Of a stretch of DNA of 64,000 nucleotides, positions 34,861-58,142 are shown piece by piece. The stretch is from Ecdyonurus torrentis (Eukaryota; Arthropoda; Insecta; Ephemeroptera; Heptageniidae): assembly GCA_949318235.1 (NCBI GenBank), contig OX439132.1, positions 15,382,943-15,446,942 of the forward strand, read 5' to 3'. Position numbers and translations under genes: made by a program. Position 1 is the stretch's first letter. Each line of letters starts with the position of its first letter. Below the pieces are notes generated by a model, which saw only the letters and a program-made list of their open reading frames with translations, was not told where the DNA came from and ran no database searches.

Positions 34861-35478
34861 TTGAGTGAACATATAAATTCACAGCCCAACAATATTAATA
34901 AAGTGCTAGCAGATGACTTTGTGCATCTGAAAACGGCCATAAAACTTTTTCACCTGAAAATATCACCTGTAGCATCTTATGGAATAGAGATTTTCTGGTC
35001 ATATCTAACCATCACAGACTTCAACTTATTAGAGTCTGTAAAATCTCGTTTTCTTAAGAGAGCAATGTGCCTCTCAAAATATACAAAATCTAGACTAGTT
35101 TATGAACTTTCAGGAGAGGAGTTTTATGTACGGGAGCTGAGATTAAAATTTAATTTGCCAGAAACTGAAAATTTTATTAAGTTTGTTCAAATTAGAGAAA
35201 ATAAAACCGATGATATTAATCTATCATTTTATAATACACCAGCTTTAAAAAATGATACATGGAAAAACTCAAATCAGAGGAATCGTAATATTATCACCCG
35301 CTACGCGGCACACGGTTTTCATCACAAAATTTGTAACACTAAAGAATATCATATTTGTAATAATAATTGTATCTGCTCCTTGTGTGGGATGTCATGTGAA
35401 CAGTATCATCTCCTCACATGTTCTAGGAGACATTTAAGTATGGCCTACTATGCCGAGGGCACTGATCAACATGTATAA
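34861..35478 (+). pseudogene. LINE ORF2 C-terminal fragment (205 codons open)
   Basis: The frame reads DDFVHLKTAIKLFHLKISP, VASYGIEIFWSY, LLESVKSRFLKRAMCLSKYT and a Cys/His end (CICSLCGMSCEQYHLLTC). This is the region after the reverse transcriptase palm of non-LTR retrotransposons. The tail at 35556-35580 is an A/TAAA-rich 3' end. The polymerase domain is absent: it is 5' truncated and starts only 6 bp after the MITE at 34551-34855. I did not assign a clade. Confidence 0.75.
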
Positions 35479-37269
35479 TACTGTTATTTGATCTTGATAT
35501 TATATGTAATGTTTATGAGTTGAATGTTTAGATGTATGTTGTACACGCAATGTGTTTAATAAATAAATAAAAAAATAAATTTTAACCAATTTGATTATAC
35601 CTTATTCTTCTATTCAAGTTCAGGAAAACAATAACTTAAAAGCCAAGTATAGCTTTTTAAAAATTTTAGAATCAAGAAAATTTCTAACTCTATAGCTGTT
35701 TCATTCCCCCATAAGAAAGCATGGTAAATCAAGACAGAAATACAGTCATCTGCTAGCACTTTGTTAGATATTGTTTGGCTAAAAGTTTTTTTATTTCTTC
35801 AATAGACCTATACTTTAAGTCTTCTGTACTTGTCAAATACTTAATAAGCCTTATTTACTTTATTGTTTGCACTGGTTCATTATATTAAGGAGTGTGAATG
35901 AAACTTTTTTTTTATTATTATTATTAAGAAATAATAATACCATAGTAAACTAAAATATTAACAGCTGTAAAAAATATATGATGTAATGTATTATTTCAAT
36001 TATTTTATTGTGAAAATGATTAGAGAAAGTTATTAAAAAATAAAGCATTGATGCACTAAAATTCTGCAAATGTATATATTTTGGCATTGTAAATAGTTTT
36101 TTTTTATTATTATTATTGCACGAAGGTGTATAAAATTTAATGTAATAAATAAATTTACAGAAAAAAGTTTTCAGAATATTTCTTGCGTTCTTTTTTTACC
36201 CTCACCGCACCCCAGTATTATTAAGATAAAACAATAACTGTTCCTGAAGTAAATGGAATTATTATTATTATTTTTATTTATTGTTGTTATAGGTATATAT
36301 ATATATATATATTTTTCACCAAGACAAATAGATAGCACTATTGTAACTTGATGGCATGCTTATGCTGACCAGACATCTCAATTTTGACACCTTTGTCCCA
36401 GCTAAAAATTCAAATGTCCCAATTTTTTATAAAGGGAAAAAAAAATAAGATGCAAGTGTGAACAAATAAAAATGTAATTAAAAAATATTATATTAAAAAA
36501 AAAAAGCGTATGAATGATTTTAATATAAAAATATCGTGATCCTTCAATGACCATCAATTAATGAAAGCTTTAGCAAATTTCAATTTAAGGAAAAAACCAT
36601 CGCGGTTAGGATCAATATTAAAGAAAAGGATAGAATAACCAGCAAGGGCCTTACCACAGTAGAAGTTCTATGGAGAGGTCGAAGTCTCGCATGGCACAGT
36701 GTTTTGTTATTAAAAAGTTCATTTTATAACTGAGAGCTTTCGTCATATATTAATGACATTATCAATCAAAGAAGAAAATTACTTGAGCACATCACCGAGC
36801 AGTGTCTTGTCTTGTACTCAAATTTGTATAATATATAATATACATTAAAGTGCCATACTGACATCGTTTTTTCCCTCTTTAAGGTAATGACTGATTTAAT
36901 TTGGACAACGTGTATGTATATACACATAATATACCATAATTATATATGTATATACATGAATTGTACATAATATTTAATGAAACTATAATAGTTATAGATT
37001 ATTTATCGGAATCAAATTTGCATAGCCGTAGCGCCTAAAAAGTATGCAACTTTTTGAACATTACTGCAGTGCAGGTTGCGTCCACCGCTCAATCAGGGGA
37101 CGTATGTGTCAAACAAACAAAACATTTTTTATCCTTCACATCATCACTTACTTATGATAAATATGAAAACAATTTCTTATATTATTGCATACCTTCACGT
37201 GCAAAATAGCAATAGTTGTATGAAAGACATCTTTTTGAAAGAGTTAAGGTTTTTTTCCATCAAATCATA
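35479..37269. other. Intergenic, SYF2 to desaturase 1
   Basis: AT-rich. It contains the end of the LINE fragment, a LINE-like motif on the minus strand (CATCTGCTAGCACTTTGTTAG near 35748), (TA)n at about 36294-36312 and a Penelope-like tail (about 36573-36825). No exon was recognised. Confidence 0.5.
36573..36825 (-). mobile_element. Penelope-like element 3' tail fragment
   Basis: Plus-strand CAATTTAAGGAAAAAACCATCGCGGTTAGGATCAAT through AAAGAAAAGGATAGAATAACC, CTTACCACAGTAGAAGTTCT and GAGCAGTGTCTTGTCTTGTACT matches 18784-19015 almost base for base. It lacks the GIY-YIG coding part. Confidence 0.8.
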
Positions 37270-45859
<8,590 letters not shown>

Positions 45860-46593
45860 CTGTAAACACAAAGAAAAATAAATGTGTATGAGAAAATTTG
45901 TTTGGTGCCTTCACATGTTGGTAAAGAAAAATATACAACTAATTTCAAGCAATGCAGTAAATAACCACAAAAAAAAAATCATAAAGCTTAGTTAAATTAT
46001 TATTGCCATAAATAGCTTTATATTATACGTCAGGGTTCATTTAAATTTTGCTTCAAAAATTTAAACGCTTTATTTTTTATTTTACGAATTACTACAATTA
46101 CTCAATAATTGTTATCATGTATTTACTCTTACTCTGCTATTTTTATGACTTTTTAATATTTTGGAGCAGAAACCATAAAAGTGTAAATATAAAATTGTTT
46201 TTTTAATTGCTTTTAGTGTTATGATGACATATGAATCCAAAATTATTTTCTTGTTGTAGATGAGTTTTCAAAAAATTAAATCTATGAACTGTCTCGTATA
46301 CATTTTCCAAAAAAAAAAAATCTTATTTTATCAATAAACATGCAATTTAACACTACGGTAAAGAAAGCAAACGCCATTGAATATAATACAGTAGTATACC
46401 CTTCTCTTTACTCCTGTTTTACTTTGAAAATAATCCAATATATTACTAGAGTGAAAATTTCCTTCTTCTTTTTTTCTGATATCCAGAATAATCTTATAGT
46501 GACTCAAATAAAAATTAACTAAAAAAATCTTAATTGATAAGGAATTTTTATTACTATTTAGCTAAGATGTAAAAACAATGCTAAAAATTATAT

Positions 46594-46705
46594 ATGTTTA
46601 TGTTAAAAATTGTATATTACTATTGTGGTCAAGGTTTTGTAAAATATAGGGCTGTCATGCCCTCACAACGCCTTAATAAAGTTATTATTATTATTATTAT
46701 TATTA
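46594..46705 (+). mobile_element. 3' tail of a LINE/SINE-type element
   Basis: GGGCTGTCATGCCCTCACAA, CGCCTTAATAAAG, then (TTA)n. The short hairpin (GGGC-TGTCAT-GCCC) followed by a trinucleotide tail is typical of CR1/L2-like 3' ends. Confidence 0.5.
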
Positions 46706-47618
46706 AATTTACACAAACGTGCATCTTTACGTATGTAAGACTCTATTTGAAGATAATAATAATATACAAAAATATAAACCCTCACCGTAAAAAGAAAACA
46801 TAATAATATTCTATTTATTTTCTTATATTATAATATATTATGTCTATATATTTGAAGTTATTTTATTGTCATATATAATATAACTATTTTGACAAGACTG
46901 TTTTGTGTACAGTATAACGGTTGCTGCAACAACCAAAAGACCAAATAAAGAAATTGAAATATAAAATTACGTTGGATGTGATGATGTAATAATGACATAG
47001 AAGTCTTACAAACGAGAGTTAAGTGAAAAAAAAAAATAAACAAACTCAGAAACCAAGTGCTAGCAGACGAATTTGTGGTGTACTGTCTCTATTTAACATG
47101 CTTTTTGGGAGGAATGAAGCGGCTGTAACTTATAAGTTTTTTTTTCTATCTTGAAGTTAAAATTACAAGGGCGTACTAAGAGTAAGCCTCAGATAATTTA
47201 TTTCCTGAATTTCAAGCTATTTAGAAAATATTTAACAAAATTACTTAAAATTAGAGAAAACCTTATAAGCTTTGAGCCTCTAGTAGGAATTTCAACATTG
47301 GTGCATTCCGTCATAACAAAATCGAGATAAATCCACAAATTATCGTCTGGTAGCACTTTTTTTTAGTATTGTTTGAGCTCCGAGTTTGTTTATTTTTTTC
47401 TCTAACCCTCTTTTGCATCTCTTATAGTATCGTCAACTAAATATAATGACCAAAAGAAATATCTACTGATCTTGTAGAACGATAGATAAAAAAAGTAAAA
47501 AAATAAATCTTATAGTACGTCATGTTTACGCTCAATAGTTAATTTCATTTTTGAATGGAATTTTTGTTTCATTAATCTCTTTGATTATATCTACAATTAA
47601 ATGAACTGCCATATGACG

Positions 47619-47731
<113 letters not shown>

Positions 47732-50467
47732 CAAAAATAGCTTCATACATTTGCAGTTTCATTTTTGCTATCTCATTTTTATCTAGTCATTTTATTTTGA
47801 ATTGCATCATTAATAGTAGATTATACTTGTTGATGACTCTATTAAAAAACATAAAGCACTCGTCTTGTTAAAATTTTAATCCTCTATAGTAATCTTTATG
47901 AAGCTTGTTAATCAGGGTGTTGTTGAATAAGGGATTATCACATTGAAGATAAGAAGTTGTTTAAATTTATATATTACGTGATCATGGCTAATGCATATAT
48001 ATAGTATATATCTAAAAATGCAGTACCCTTAAAACTAATTTTTTGATTAATAATTTAAAATAACTTAATAAAATTTATTAGAAAAAGAAACAAGAAATTT
48101 CAACATGATGCAGTAATGCATTTAATTTTGAAAATATATACGTATATAATGTCATTGCAGTAACCTATACTTATAATATGTTTACAAAAACAGTGAAAAA
48201 AGATAACGAAGAAGGATATTCTTTCGCAAAGGAAGTTCAGTTTCATGTTCTTATCATAAAAAGTTGAGTTAAAAAATAAAAGCAGCTGCGACAAAATATA
48301 GATAAAAATGCAAATGCTGTGTTGCTTTTGTTACTTTTTATTTCTGTACATACAAAAGGGTATATAGATTTTTAGCACGATCGAATTAATTGTGAACATG
48401 AAAAATTAGCGGCAAGCCATTACGTTCGTGATTTGTTTACCTTATGTAATGTAAATAAGTAATACTAAATGTTAAAATAAATACTGTATTATCAAAAGCT
48501 AATGTGCGTAAATTGATCGGGAAGAAAAAACACACATTATTTCTAAAAAGAAAATAAAATGTTAATAATTTATATAAGAAATTCCAAAGCACAAAATTTT
48601 TAAAAAATATGAAGGAGTTGTTCAATAAATATTTGAATAACATCTCTTTGAAGTGCATTTATTTAGTGACAATGAATTAGAGGAGTTATGAGTTAAACAG
48701 ATCGTGGGCCTTGGTCCAACTTCATTCGTATTAAATAACTTGGCTCTTTGAGCTTGAAATGCGCACGTGTAAGCAACACACCACACTCATATAGTTTGCT
48801 GTAGACTAAATTTAACACTGGAAGGATGTCGTGGTATGCAAATAAAAAAGTAAAAAGAACAAGTTTAGAAGCAAAATCTGCGCTTGATTTATATACAATC
48901 ACGCAGAACACAAATATTGAAAACTTAGTATGTCGCTATATTCTTTAGTTCAATATTATAAATTACTTTTCGTTGAAAATTCAACTTGTAAAGTATATGA
49001 TGACTATACATCCTATTTGGAGGCAGCAATCATTATCTGACAATCAATTTCATTTTGGACAGTAGATTGCAACTATGTATATAAGACTCAAAAAATATCG
49101 TCTTCAAAATTTATAAGAATTCACAATTAAAAAAAAAAAAAAAAAAAAAAAGATAAATCCTATAGCATTGCGAGGTAATGAAATGATATTACAACTATTT
49201 TTTTTCTGCAATATTGTGAGCAGAAAAAGTTACAGTAATACTGGATTGAGTTTTTGTTATGCGTGTATATTTTTACAAAATAATAGCTTGAATTTTTATG
49301 CAAATTGTTCATGATTATATTACAAATTTTAATTCAAGTGTAACTAACGATATAGCCTTGAATTTAATTTATATCCTCAATTTATACTGTACAATAAAAA
49401 AAATTATACATACTTTGATTCTTGCAATTTTGAAAATTTAAAATTATTTTAGTGACATAAAATTTAATTTAACGCTTCAAAAATTAAATAATAATAAATT
49501 ACGTACATGTACCCAACTGTAAAATATTTTGACGTCAAATAGCTTTTGGTACTTAAAATTTGTGGTACACAAGATGATATTTATGTTTCGTAAACCATTG
49601 TGACATAAATTATGATGTTATTAATAAATACTGATGATATTAGGCTAAATAATAGTGTTTTATATTTAGGAAATTTATATCTTGAACTGAAATAGGATGA
49701 ATTATTGAAATTATTATTTAAATTTTATTTTTAAGTGTGGACAGTGAATTCTTTAAATTTTAGGTTTATTAGAATTGAATAGGTATACAATAGAGGAGTT
49801 ATATTATAAAAGGGAATAAAAAAAAATCAGTTAATGAATAATTTAATATTTAGCAGTTAGAAAAAATATACATAAAAAATAAATTTGTAGCTATTTAATT
49901 TATCTTTCTTTAAAGAAAAAATATCATAAAAAGAATTAAACGATTGTAATATAAAAATGATATGTATTCCGATGTTTGAATTAATAATTACATTTTTCTT
50001 AACACGCAGAGCTTTAGTTTTATGTTTAAGTTGACGTAAATGTAATAATAAAATTATAGGAATGAATGAGTTGTGAATTTAAAATAATAAGTTGAAAACA
50101 ATTACGACTATAGAAGAAAAATGATCGTTGTTATTTTTTATTTTCAAAATAAATTGCGATTTCAATTTGAAATAACACTTTTATATTCATGACGATGATT
50201 AAATGATACGTATATAAAATTCCATTAAAATTTAATTATTCATTGAAAATACAGCGCATGTAAACAATTAATAAAATAATATGTCCTCTTATATTCGAGG
50301 ACATACAAACAATACGACACCATAGTTCAAACAAAAAAGAATACTTTTACTTATGTATCTAGTAAATCAAGGATGAAAATTAGTTATTGTATTAAAAGAT
50401 TCAAATATTTCCTTGGAACTATATGTGAACTTGTTCCAAATAAAAGATTTGATTGAAATATATATGC

Positions 50468-50775
<308 letters not shown>

Positions 50776-51117
50776 ATAATACAATATGAGTTATATCTCA
50801 ATGTCATAACAGATTTGTTTTTTGTGTTTGTTTGTTGCATTACGAAACTTATTTAATAATAACAGAGGTTCTACATTTTTAATTATGATTATTATTTTAG
50901 AATATAACATATGACAGTTTATATTTATATTTTTTATTTGGATTATATGTATATCTACTATAACTATTTGTTTCATCATAAAGGTGCATTTACATTTTGT
51001 TGAAAATTTGCGTAATAAAATAATTATTACCATATAAAACAATGCTATTTAACAATTTTATGTGCAAAGTTACAGCAATTTAGTAAATGAATATGAGAAT
51101 GCACCTTAACGAGCCAG

Positions 51118-51120
<3 letters not shown>

Positions 51121-51152
<32 letters not shown>
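51121..51152. repeat. Short (TA)n tract
   Basis: About 32 bp of TA dinucleotides. Confidence 0.9.
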
Positions 51153-51153
<1 letters not shown>

Positions 51154-52575
51154 GTTAAAACTCTATGATTTCAAAGAAACTTTGCGTATTTTATTTTTGT
51201 AATTAGTTATACATCGGGAAATGTTTGAGTTGTCAATATATTTTATTTTAATATATCAGGTATATTACTTTATTATTACTTTATTTTATATATCAATATA
51301 AATTTTATATTATTCAAAATTTAATCACACATACAATTGCACAGAAATTCTCATTTAGTTCTCAATATTATAAGTTCTATTTTATCAGAAAATAATTAAA
51401 TCGATCATTATGATATTCAATAAGCCATATAATAGCGTATGAAATGTACGTGGATTTAATTATAGATATATAAAGTGGAACTTATACTGCAGTGCCTCAT
51501 TAAGTATTTCATTGTTATGCAATTTGACACACACAGCAACAAAATCACCCTTAACGTTTTTATACTTTGAAATGTAAATTTTAGGATCACACAATAAAAC
51601 TTTATGTCGTCATTTTTGCAGTGACGAATAACTAAATGAAAATTATATTTTTAATTGCCCGCATGTATGTATACATTTTTTTTTATCATATAATTACTAT
51701 GGCATTATTACAATGGTTAAAATGAGAAGATAAAATGGTATTGCATTGTTTTATTTTGTCTCACATTAAAAAAAAATAATAAAATAAAAAAAAAACATTT
51801 AGAAAATTATACGCGCGTACATAGCATTAAATTGCAATAGAAGTTATATGAGCCATAATACGCAATACGTTTATGAATATACAGTGATTTTCCTGTTGCA
51901 TGCTTATATACACCCTAGTAACAAGAAAATTTACTATAATATTTGAGCTTGAATATAAGCCAAATGCAAAAACCGGTTTTCGTACATCACAGTTACAATT
52001 TCTTTCAATGTTTTATTTTAAGTTTACCATATATGATATTATAAACGAACTTTTGGATAAATTTTAAGTCGATCATTATTTTCTCATTTAATATACTAAT
52101 TAACACTTAATTTTAATACAAAATTTAGTTGTTTTTAGGTATAATTTTGACCTTTATAAGGGAAATTTCCGCTGCTTTAACAAATACACCGGACATAGCA
52201 ACGCACGCAGATTTACTCCCATCAGTATTTAGCGAAGCGTTCAAATTGCAAGAATATAATAGGAGACTATAGAACTGTATTGTATGTATAAAAAAATATA
52301 TTATTAAAAAAAATGAACAAGACCAGTTTTATATTTACAAGAAATGAAAACGGAAATAGAACGTTTGCAAATGCTACACGTGACCACAATATTGCGATAA
52401 GATTATAATTCTTATATAACCGTTACTATAAATATAATGATTAAAAAAAAAATACTTGCATTTCCAGTGGACAAATATTAAAATGCACTCTTTTAAAAAA
52501 TATATCATTTACATAAAAAACGTTAAGCTTAAATTTCTGATAGTATTGATAATAAGAGAAAAAAAAAGTTCTTAC

Positions 52576-52613
52576 CTTTCAACTTTATTACACAGTTTTT
52601 GCAAATCTTCCAT
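52576..52613 (-). CDS. Candidate first coding exon of desaturase 2
   Basis: On the minus strand this reads MEDLQKLCNKVE and ends in a good donor (GAAAG|GTAAGAA), phase 2. Joining it to the acceptor at 45859/45860 (TTTACAG|TGTGATTTC) gives SVISQVIPDTTNPRKI followed in frame by MAPKAPTGV. The 28-residue extension is hydrophilic with no homologue I recognise. The phase match could be chance (one in three), and the MAPK start is the conventional one. A non-coding 5' exon is equally possible. Confidence 0.45.
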
Positions 52614-52749
52614 GTTAACACAAATTAATTATTATATATAATAAAAACTGTTTGACATAACATAAAAATATATAATTACGAGAGACTATGAGAGAAAAAA
52701 AAAGTCGATAATACTAGCGCAACTAATAACTTATAGTATTAAATATCAA

Positions 52750-52990
52750 AGAATGATGCAATTTTTATGTGCGCTCGGGAGTTCGCCAATTTATTCTCTG
52801 ACTGGATCGCGAGTCGTGAGACTGTGCCGTGGTGTATACCATAAAAAAATACATAGCAGCTACACCGGCTATAGGTATCAGCTGACTATATCACGTGATA
52901 CCCTAAGTCTTACTCTTATTGGTTCAGTCTACTCGCACCATGCAATACCACGCCACATTACGGGGACCAACGAGTTCACTACCCTCCTAT
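52750..52990 (-). promoter_or_regulatory. GC-richer putative promoter of desaturase 2
   Basis: This block is clearly more GC-rich than its surroundings and lies just upstream (minus sense) of the candidate first exon. It has an inverted CCAAT box (ATTGG, 52918-52922) and the palindrome ATCACGTGAT (52890-52899), an E-box of the type bound by SREBP/ADD1 or USF-like factors. SREBP control of delta-9 desaturases is established in animals; its use here is inferred. Confidence 0.4.
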
Positions 52991-53126
52991 CCCCCCACCT
53001 CCCCCTAAGATCTTCTTTAGAACACCACTTATTTTATGTTGAGGTTAGGGTCTCCAAAGGCTTTTGGACTATATAACTGACTGAATGCATTGTTGGCACT
53101 CGTACTCTTAACAGCAGCACAATTGT

Positions 53127-53181
<55 letters not shown>

Positions 53182-54731
53182 GATAAGCTTATTAATATTT
53201 TTAAACTCCTAATGTAATAACGAGACTTAAAATTATTTTGTTGAAAGTTATTTTTTTATTTGATTTAAGTATTCTAAATTTAAATTTTTTATTATTTAAT
53301 TAAACTAGAGAAATTTTTCATGGCCATTGCCAAGGTTACGATGACATCATAATAATAAAAAAAAAATTTGGAGGTGATGGAGAGGCTAAATTAATATAAT
53401 ACTCATATGTTAATACATATTTCATTGTTTTATGTTACGTAACTATTATTTAAAAAAAAATTATTTTAAAAGTAATTTTTCAAATATTTTTGTGAAGTTC
53501 ATATATTTACTGTTGCAATTTTTATAGGACAGACAATAGTTTTCATACTACTATTATAAATTCTTAGAATGAACCAAATTAAATACAGTTATCATAAGAA
53601 CAATTTTTGATTTGTTTGTGAGTGTGGTTTTAAGCTAGAGTTTTCCAGTAATAATTTGTAAAAATTTGAAATTTCAAACAAAAAACTAAATAAAAATGTA
53701 GCTATATCTTATGGATAACCCGATTGCATCATTATAAAAGAATAAATTATTTCATAAGTGTTTTTCCACATAATAAGTTATTATTTATTTAAATATATAA
53801 TTTCAATTAAAAGTATTGAAACCCCAATTTTAATTGTTATATATTTTAATTCAAATATCAGAAAGAAAATTTATCATGTAATATGTCTTATGTGTATACC
53901 TGCGAGATTTTATGAATGTTTGATATTTCTTAAATGATCGTTTATTTAACAAAAAAGAAAAATCAATTTAAAATTGGCGATATCTGTGAGTGATAATGCA
54001 AACTAAAATTCTGCCTCGAATGCATGGATATAGAGATTTGAACGCCTCACATACTATTTATTATACACATATTATCGAGTAAATATAATAAATACACAAA
54101 AAAACAATACACCATAAGGATATTACAATAAACAATTTATAATTACTAATTATAGTGTCGTCTAGGTCATCTGTCGGCGTGAGAGAATGAATGTCATTGA
54201 AGTTTGACACCTTTGGCTTTACTCGCCTAACTTGCTTTTTTTATTGTGTGTCTCCAGACACGACGCGATGCACACAACATATTACAATATACACGTAATA
54301 ATAAATATTATATTATATCACCTTTCTCTAAGCCTCCACATTATATTTTATTTATACTACAGCTCTATGTTTTTACTTCTTCTTGTTTTGTATGATGAAG
54401 AAAAACTATTCTTTTATAACACCTGCACTTAAGAAAAAAAAAGTATATTATATTACGTAACCGCATTTTAAATTGCTTTGCTGCATTATGTATTTTATTA
54501 TGCTATTGATTAAAATGTGAGAAATAAGTTTTATTATATTATTGAAAGTTCATGTAATGAATCTGAATATATTTTAATAATGTATGTAATTTTTATTATA
54601 TATTTTTGTAACCAGCTCTTAAATTACAATAAAGAATTTACCTATTTCCGGAGCACGTAAAACGATTTTGTATAATTTGACTGCTCTAAAACTTATAGAG
54701 TAAAATCTGAGAATAATAGTCGTCTATTTCA

Positions 54732-54794
<63 letters not shown>

Positions 54795-55167
54795 TTACAT
54801 AAATTCTTCAGTTTTTGCAAACTCTGATAATTCATTTCAATCATAATTGAATCATTATACAGCTGAATAATTAACTCTTAAAAAATTAATAATCACCACC
54901 ACCACCACTTTATTATTATTATTTAGTTATTTTTAGATATTATTTAAATTTTAATTTGTTATGTAAAATAACTTTAAAGTAAATTGAGAACCACAAAAGC
55001 TTTTAAAAAATTTAAATTGAATTTGACAATTTAAATAATAAATATAAAATAATGCGATACCAAATATCAAACTACTAATAAAAAGTAAGTTTTACGATTT
55101 ATTTTTCTTAAGTTCTCGTTATAACAAAAGAGATGGTATCGTATTTAATTTGTTGGTATTGTCTTAC
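52991..55167. other. AT-rich, no gene seen
   Basis: Contains the poly(T) run and a (TA)n tract (54734-54796). Open frames here are short and AT-biased. Nothing else was recognised. Confidence 0.5.
53129..53178. repeat. Poly(T) run
   Basis: About 50 bp of T. It may be the poly(A) tail of a minus-strand retroposed sequence, but no such sequence was recognised next to it. Confidence 0.9.
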
Positions 55168-55384
55168 CGTAATATGGTGTGATATTCAGGAGCAAAAATT
55201 GTCCTGTGTTCGTCTGGCGTGCGAACTGTACTGGGCCGAGTGAATGATGAGCGCTTAGACTTATAGCATCATCAGATCATAATCTCGGGAGTCTGCACTA
55301 ACCCGAACTGTGGCGTGATTCGTGTTACGCTAAACCTCAACGCGAGCTCGTGTCCTCGACCACACATGCAACCATGCACCTCAC
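55168..55384 (-). other. Candidate non-coding upstream exon
   Basis: A GC-richer island ends on the minus strand in a donor-like ATTACG|GTAAGAC (55167/55168). It contains several short ATG frames that close quickly (for example ATGGTTGCATGT to TGA), so it would be a 5' UTR exon, perhaps an alternative first exon of desaturase 2. On the plus strand nothing coding is seen. Confidence 0.3.
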
Positions 55385-55721
55385 AAAAATATCTTAATAT
55401 TTTGCATTATAATTATGATAAAAAAATTTATTGTAATTTTTATTTTTATATATAGCCCGCATGTTTCATTTGTTCTTTCTTACACAAGAAGACTTTATGT
55501 ATAACAATATTGAAAATTTGACTCATATACGATTGTTGCTATGGGCAACATTGTTATCATTTACGTGAATTTTTAATGGACTTATTTATTAAAACACAGA
55601 ATTTTAAACAAGCGTCAATACTTCAGTTTATGTACTGGAGTTATAAAAACTGGTTTGCATTGAATTTAAAAAATTGTATTACGCAGTATAAATATAACAC
55701 ATTTGCTTTTTTTGTCTTTCA

Positions 55722-56030
55722 TATAGGGTGTATGCATTCATGTTAAAGTCGACGCCATGTTGGATAACTCAATAACATGGGTGGCATAGGAAAAAAAATC
55801 ATTTTGCCAGTTTAAAAACACTATGCAATATTTTTGGGAACATTGATGCTGTAAATATGTTGAATTAGTATCTCAAGTATGTGAGAAAAATAACAAATAA
55901 CAAAAAATTAATCGATTTCCCAAAGAAAATTGGCTTAAATGAAGTTTGTCCTATGCTGAGCAATGTTATGGACTACTCCAGTATGGCCTACAAGCGCAAT
56001 AAATATGACGTCATCCGCATACACCCTATA
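55722..56030 (+). mobile_element. 309-bp MITE, TATAGGGTGTATGC family (plus copy)
   Basis: It begins TATAGGGTGTATGCATTCAT and ends CATCCGCATACACCCTATA. It matches the copy at 44604-44912 in reverse orientation along its full length, with few differences. A partial relative is at 3926-4073. Confidence 0.88.
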
Positions 56031-56266
56031 CACAAGCGTCAAAGGTATATAGATTGTTATGGTCTATTTTTAATTAGTGCAATATTTTCAATGTACTGTA
56101 AGGTTGCTTCCAGATGCAATCTAATTCAGTTTTTTTTTTTCGTATGCAACTAAATTTATTGCTTATTTGAAAACATTGTATTGCACTGATAGAACATAAA
56201 CCATTTTTAATACAGCATAAGATTTTCTGTTTCCTTCTGTGATTTTCTGTTCCATTTTAATTCCCT

Positions 56267-56270
<4 letters not shown>

Positions 56271-56361
<91 letters not shown>
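56271..56361. repeat. (CT)n microsatellite
   Basis: CT dinucleotides with a single CC interruption. Confidence 0.97.
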
Positions 56362-56364
<3 letters not shown>

Positions 56365-58051
56365 GGCTTATTTATGCATTATACATATTAAGGCAGGCTA
56401 ATTCATGTAAGAACATGCTCATATGGTATGGTATTGCAAAATTTCTGGAAACATTGTGTGTAATTATAAACTTTGTACTCTTTCGACTCACTCACTTGTC
56501 ACAGCACATTTAAATATCTTCATTATTATAATTAAATATAGGCATCATGATATGAAATTATATGAATGGTGTAAGATGGTGGCGGGTAGCAACCCGTATG
56601 GAGGACAAATCGAATGAGCAAGGCACTTGCAAACTTCCACGTGATTTGCTAAATAATGACGCACAGACACACGACCTTTATAAATATTTCAGTTCCATCG
56701 ATTTTACCCCTCAACCTATCATCAACAGAATCCAAGCTTAAAGGTGATACACCTAAGTTTTCCAGTAAAAAAAAATAAAAACAAAATCAGGTCTTCATAT
56801 TAATAAGACATATATGAGAAAGAACCTGTACTATAAATATGTTTTCGTTGTAAAAAATAATAATATTAAAGGTAGTTCCTTTTTATTATTATTATTTTTT
56901 TTTTTTTATCTTCAGAGCAAAATTTATGGAACAGAGTATAGCGACTGATTTGGTTACTTTCATATCATCAAAAAAATAAAAAGGGTATATAAAAAAATTA
57001 AGTAAATACTTTATATTATTACACTTCCTAGAATATTATTGAAATGAATATACTTTTATGTAAATGAAACGGACATTCATTCATTTCATTTGCTTATACA
57101 AGAAAAAAAAGAGGATTAGATTACGCATTACTTTCACTTACAGCTGCATTTTTTTTATCTATTTTTTTTATTGTGGTAGATCGCGGTAAGTTGCACGTGA
57201 TTTAAAAGATCACGTGTTTTCTTAATAATACGCTCAATGTACAACTTACTGCTTTGTTATAAATGAGTACTAAAGAGTGGTGAGTGGTTCTATGAGAAGA
57301 CGACACAATATTACTTTATAAAAGAGAGGAAGTTCATATTAAGTTAAGCAAATTTAAATAAAATTATTTGTGTTTTTTATATATTTCTTTTTTTAATGAC
57401 TAATATTGCTTAGATATTGTGAATCATTCGTTTATAAAATCATAAAAATGTTTGCAAGATACATTAGATATAGAGTTTTTTTTTTAATTATTTATATTTT
57501 AAAAGTTATGTTGTATAGCTTCTGTCTCCGACAGCGTTCTAATTAATTTTCATCTTATTCATATCAAGCTGCATAGCAACATAGGAGGCAGAGTGAGTTT
57601 ATTATAATTCACTGCCGAATAGCTGTATTAATATTAATATAATTATACAGACATTAAGGGAAGCATGTTTGTGTGATCTTTTTTTTATGTATTCCATTAA
57701 TAATGACATACATAAAAATATGCAACTAAAAATACACATGTATAATATATGTTTATTTTTGCATTATATGACTATGTTATTTTATTATTCTTATACTGAG
57801 GAAAAAATGTTGTAATTATGTTGCTGTTTTACTTACATGTGAAAGTGAGTCTATATAATATGCGTAATTTAAATTTCTCTATTTTAAATGCAGTAGTTTT
57901 CTTAAAAATTGCTTAAATGATGGTCCCATAATGCTAAAGAATAGAAAATTACGTGTGTCCCTTGCTGTTTTCCCACGCGTGTCTGAATCACCACCAAGCA
58001 TTATTGTTTGATTTGGTTTATATTGCAGTGAACTTTTTGATGCAGATTTTC

Positions 58052-58052
<1 letters not shown>

Positions 58053-58134
<82 letters not shown>

Positions 58135-58142
58135 GCTCTCCT
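58053..58142. repeat. (CT)n microsatellite
   Basis: CT dinucleotides followed by TGTCTCGCTCTCCTGCGCGCG. Confidence 0.97.

Noticed and set aside
52753..53076. 107-codon plus-strand open frame as a gene
   Set aside because: It overlaps a GC-richer promoter-like block, has no recognisable domain and no splice partners. It is probably a by-product of higher GC content.
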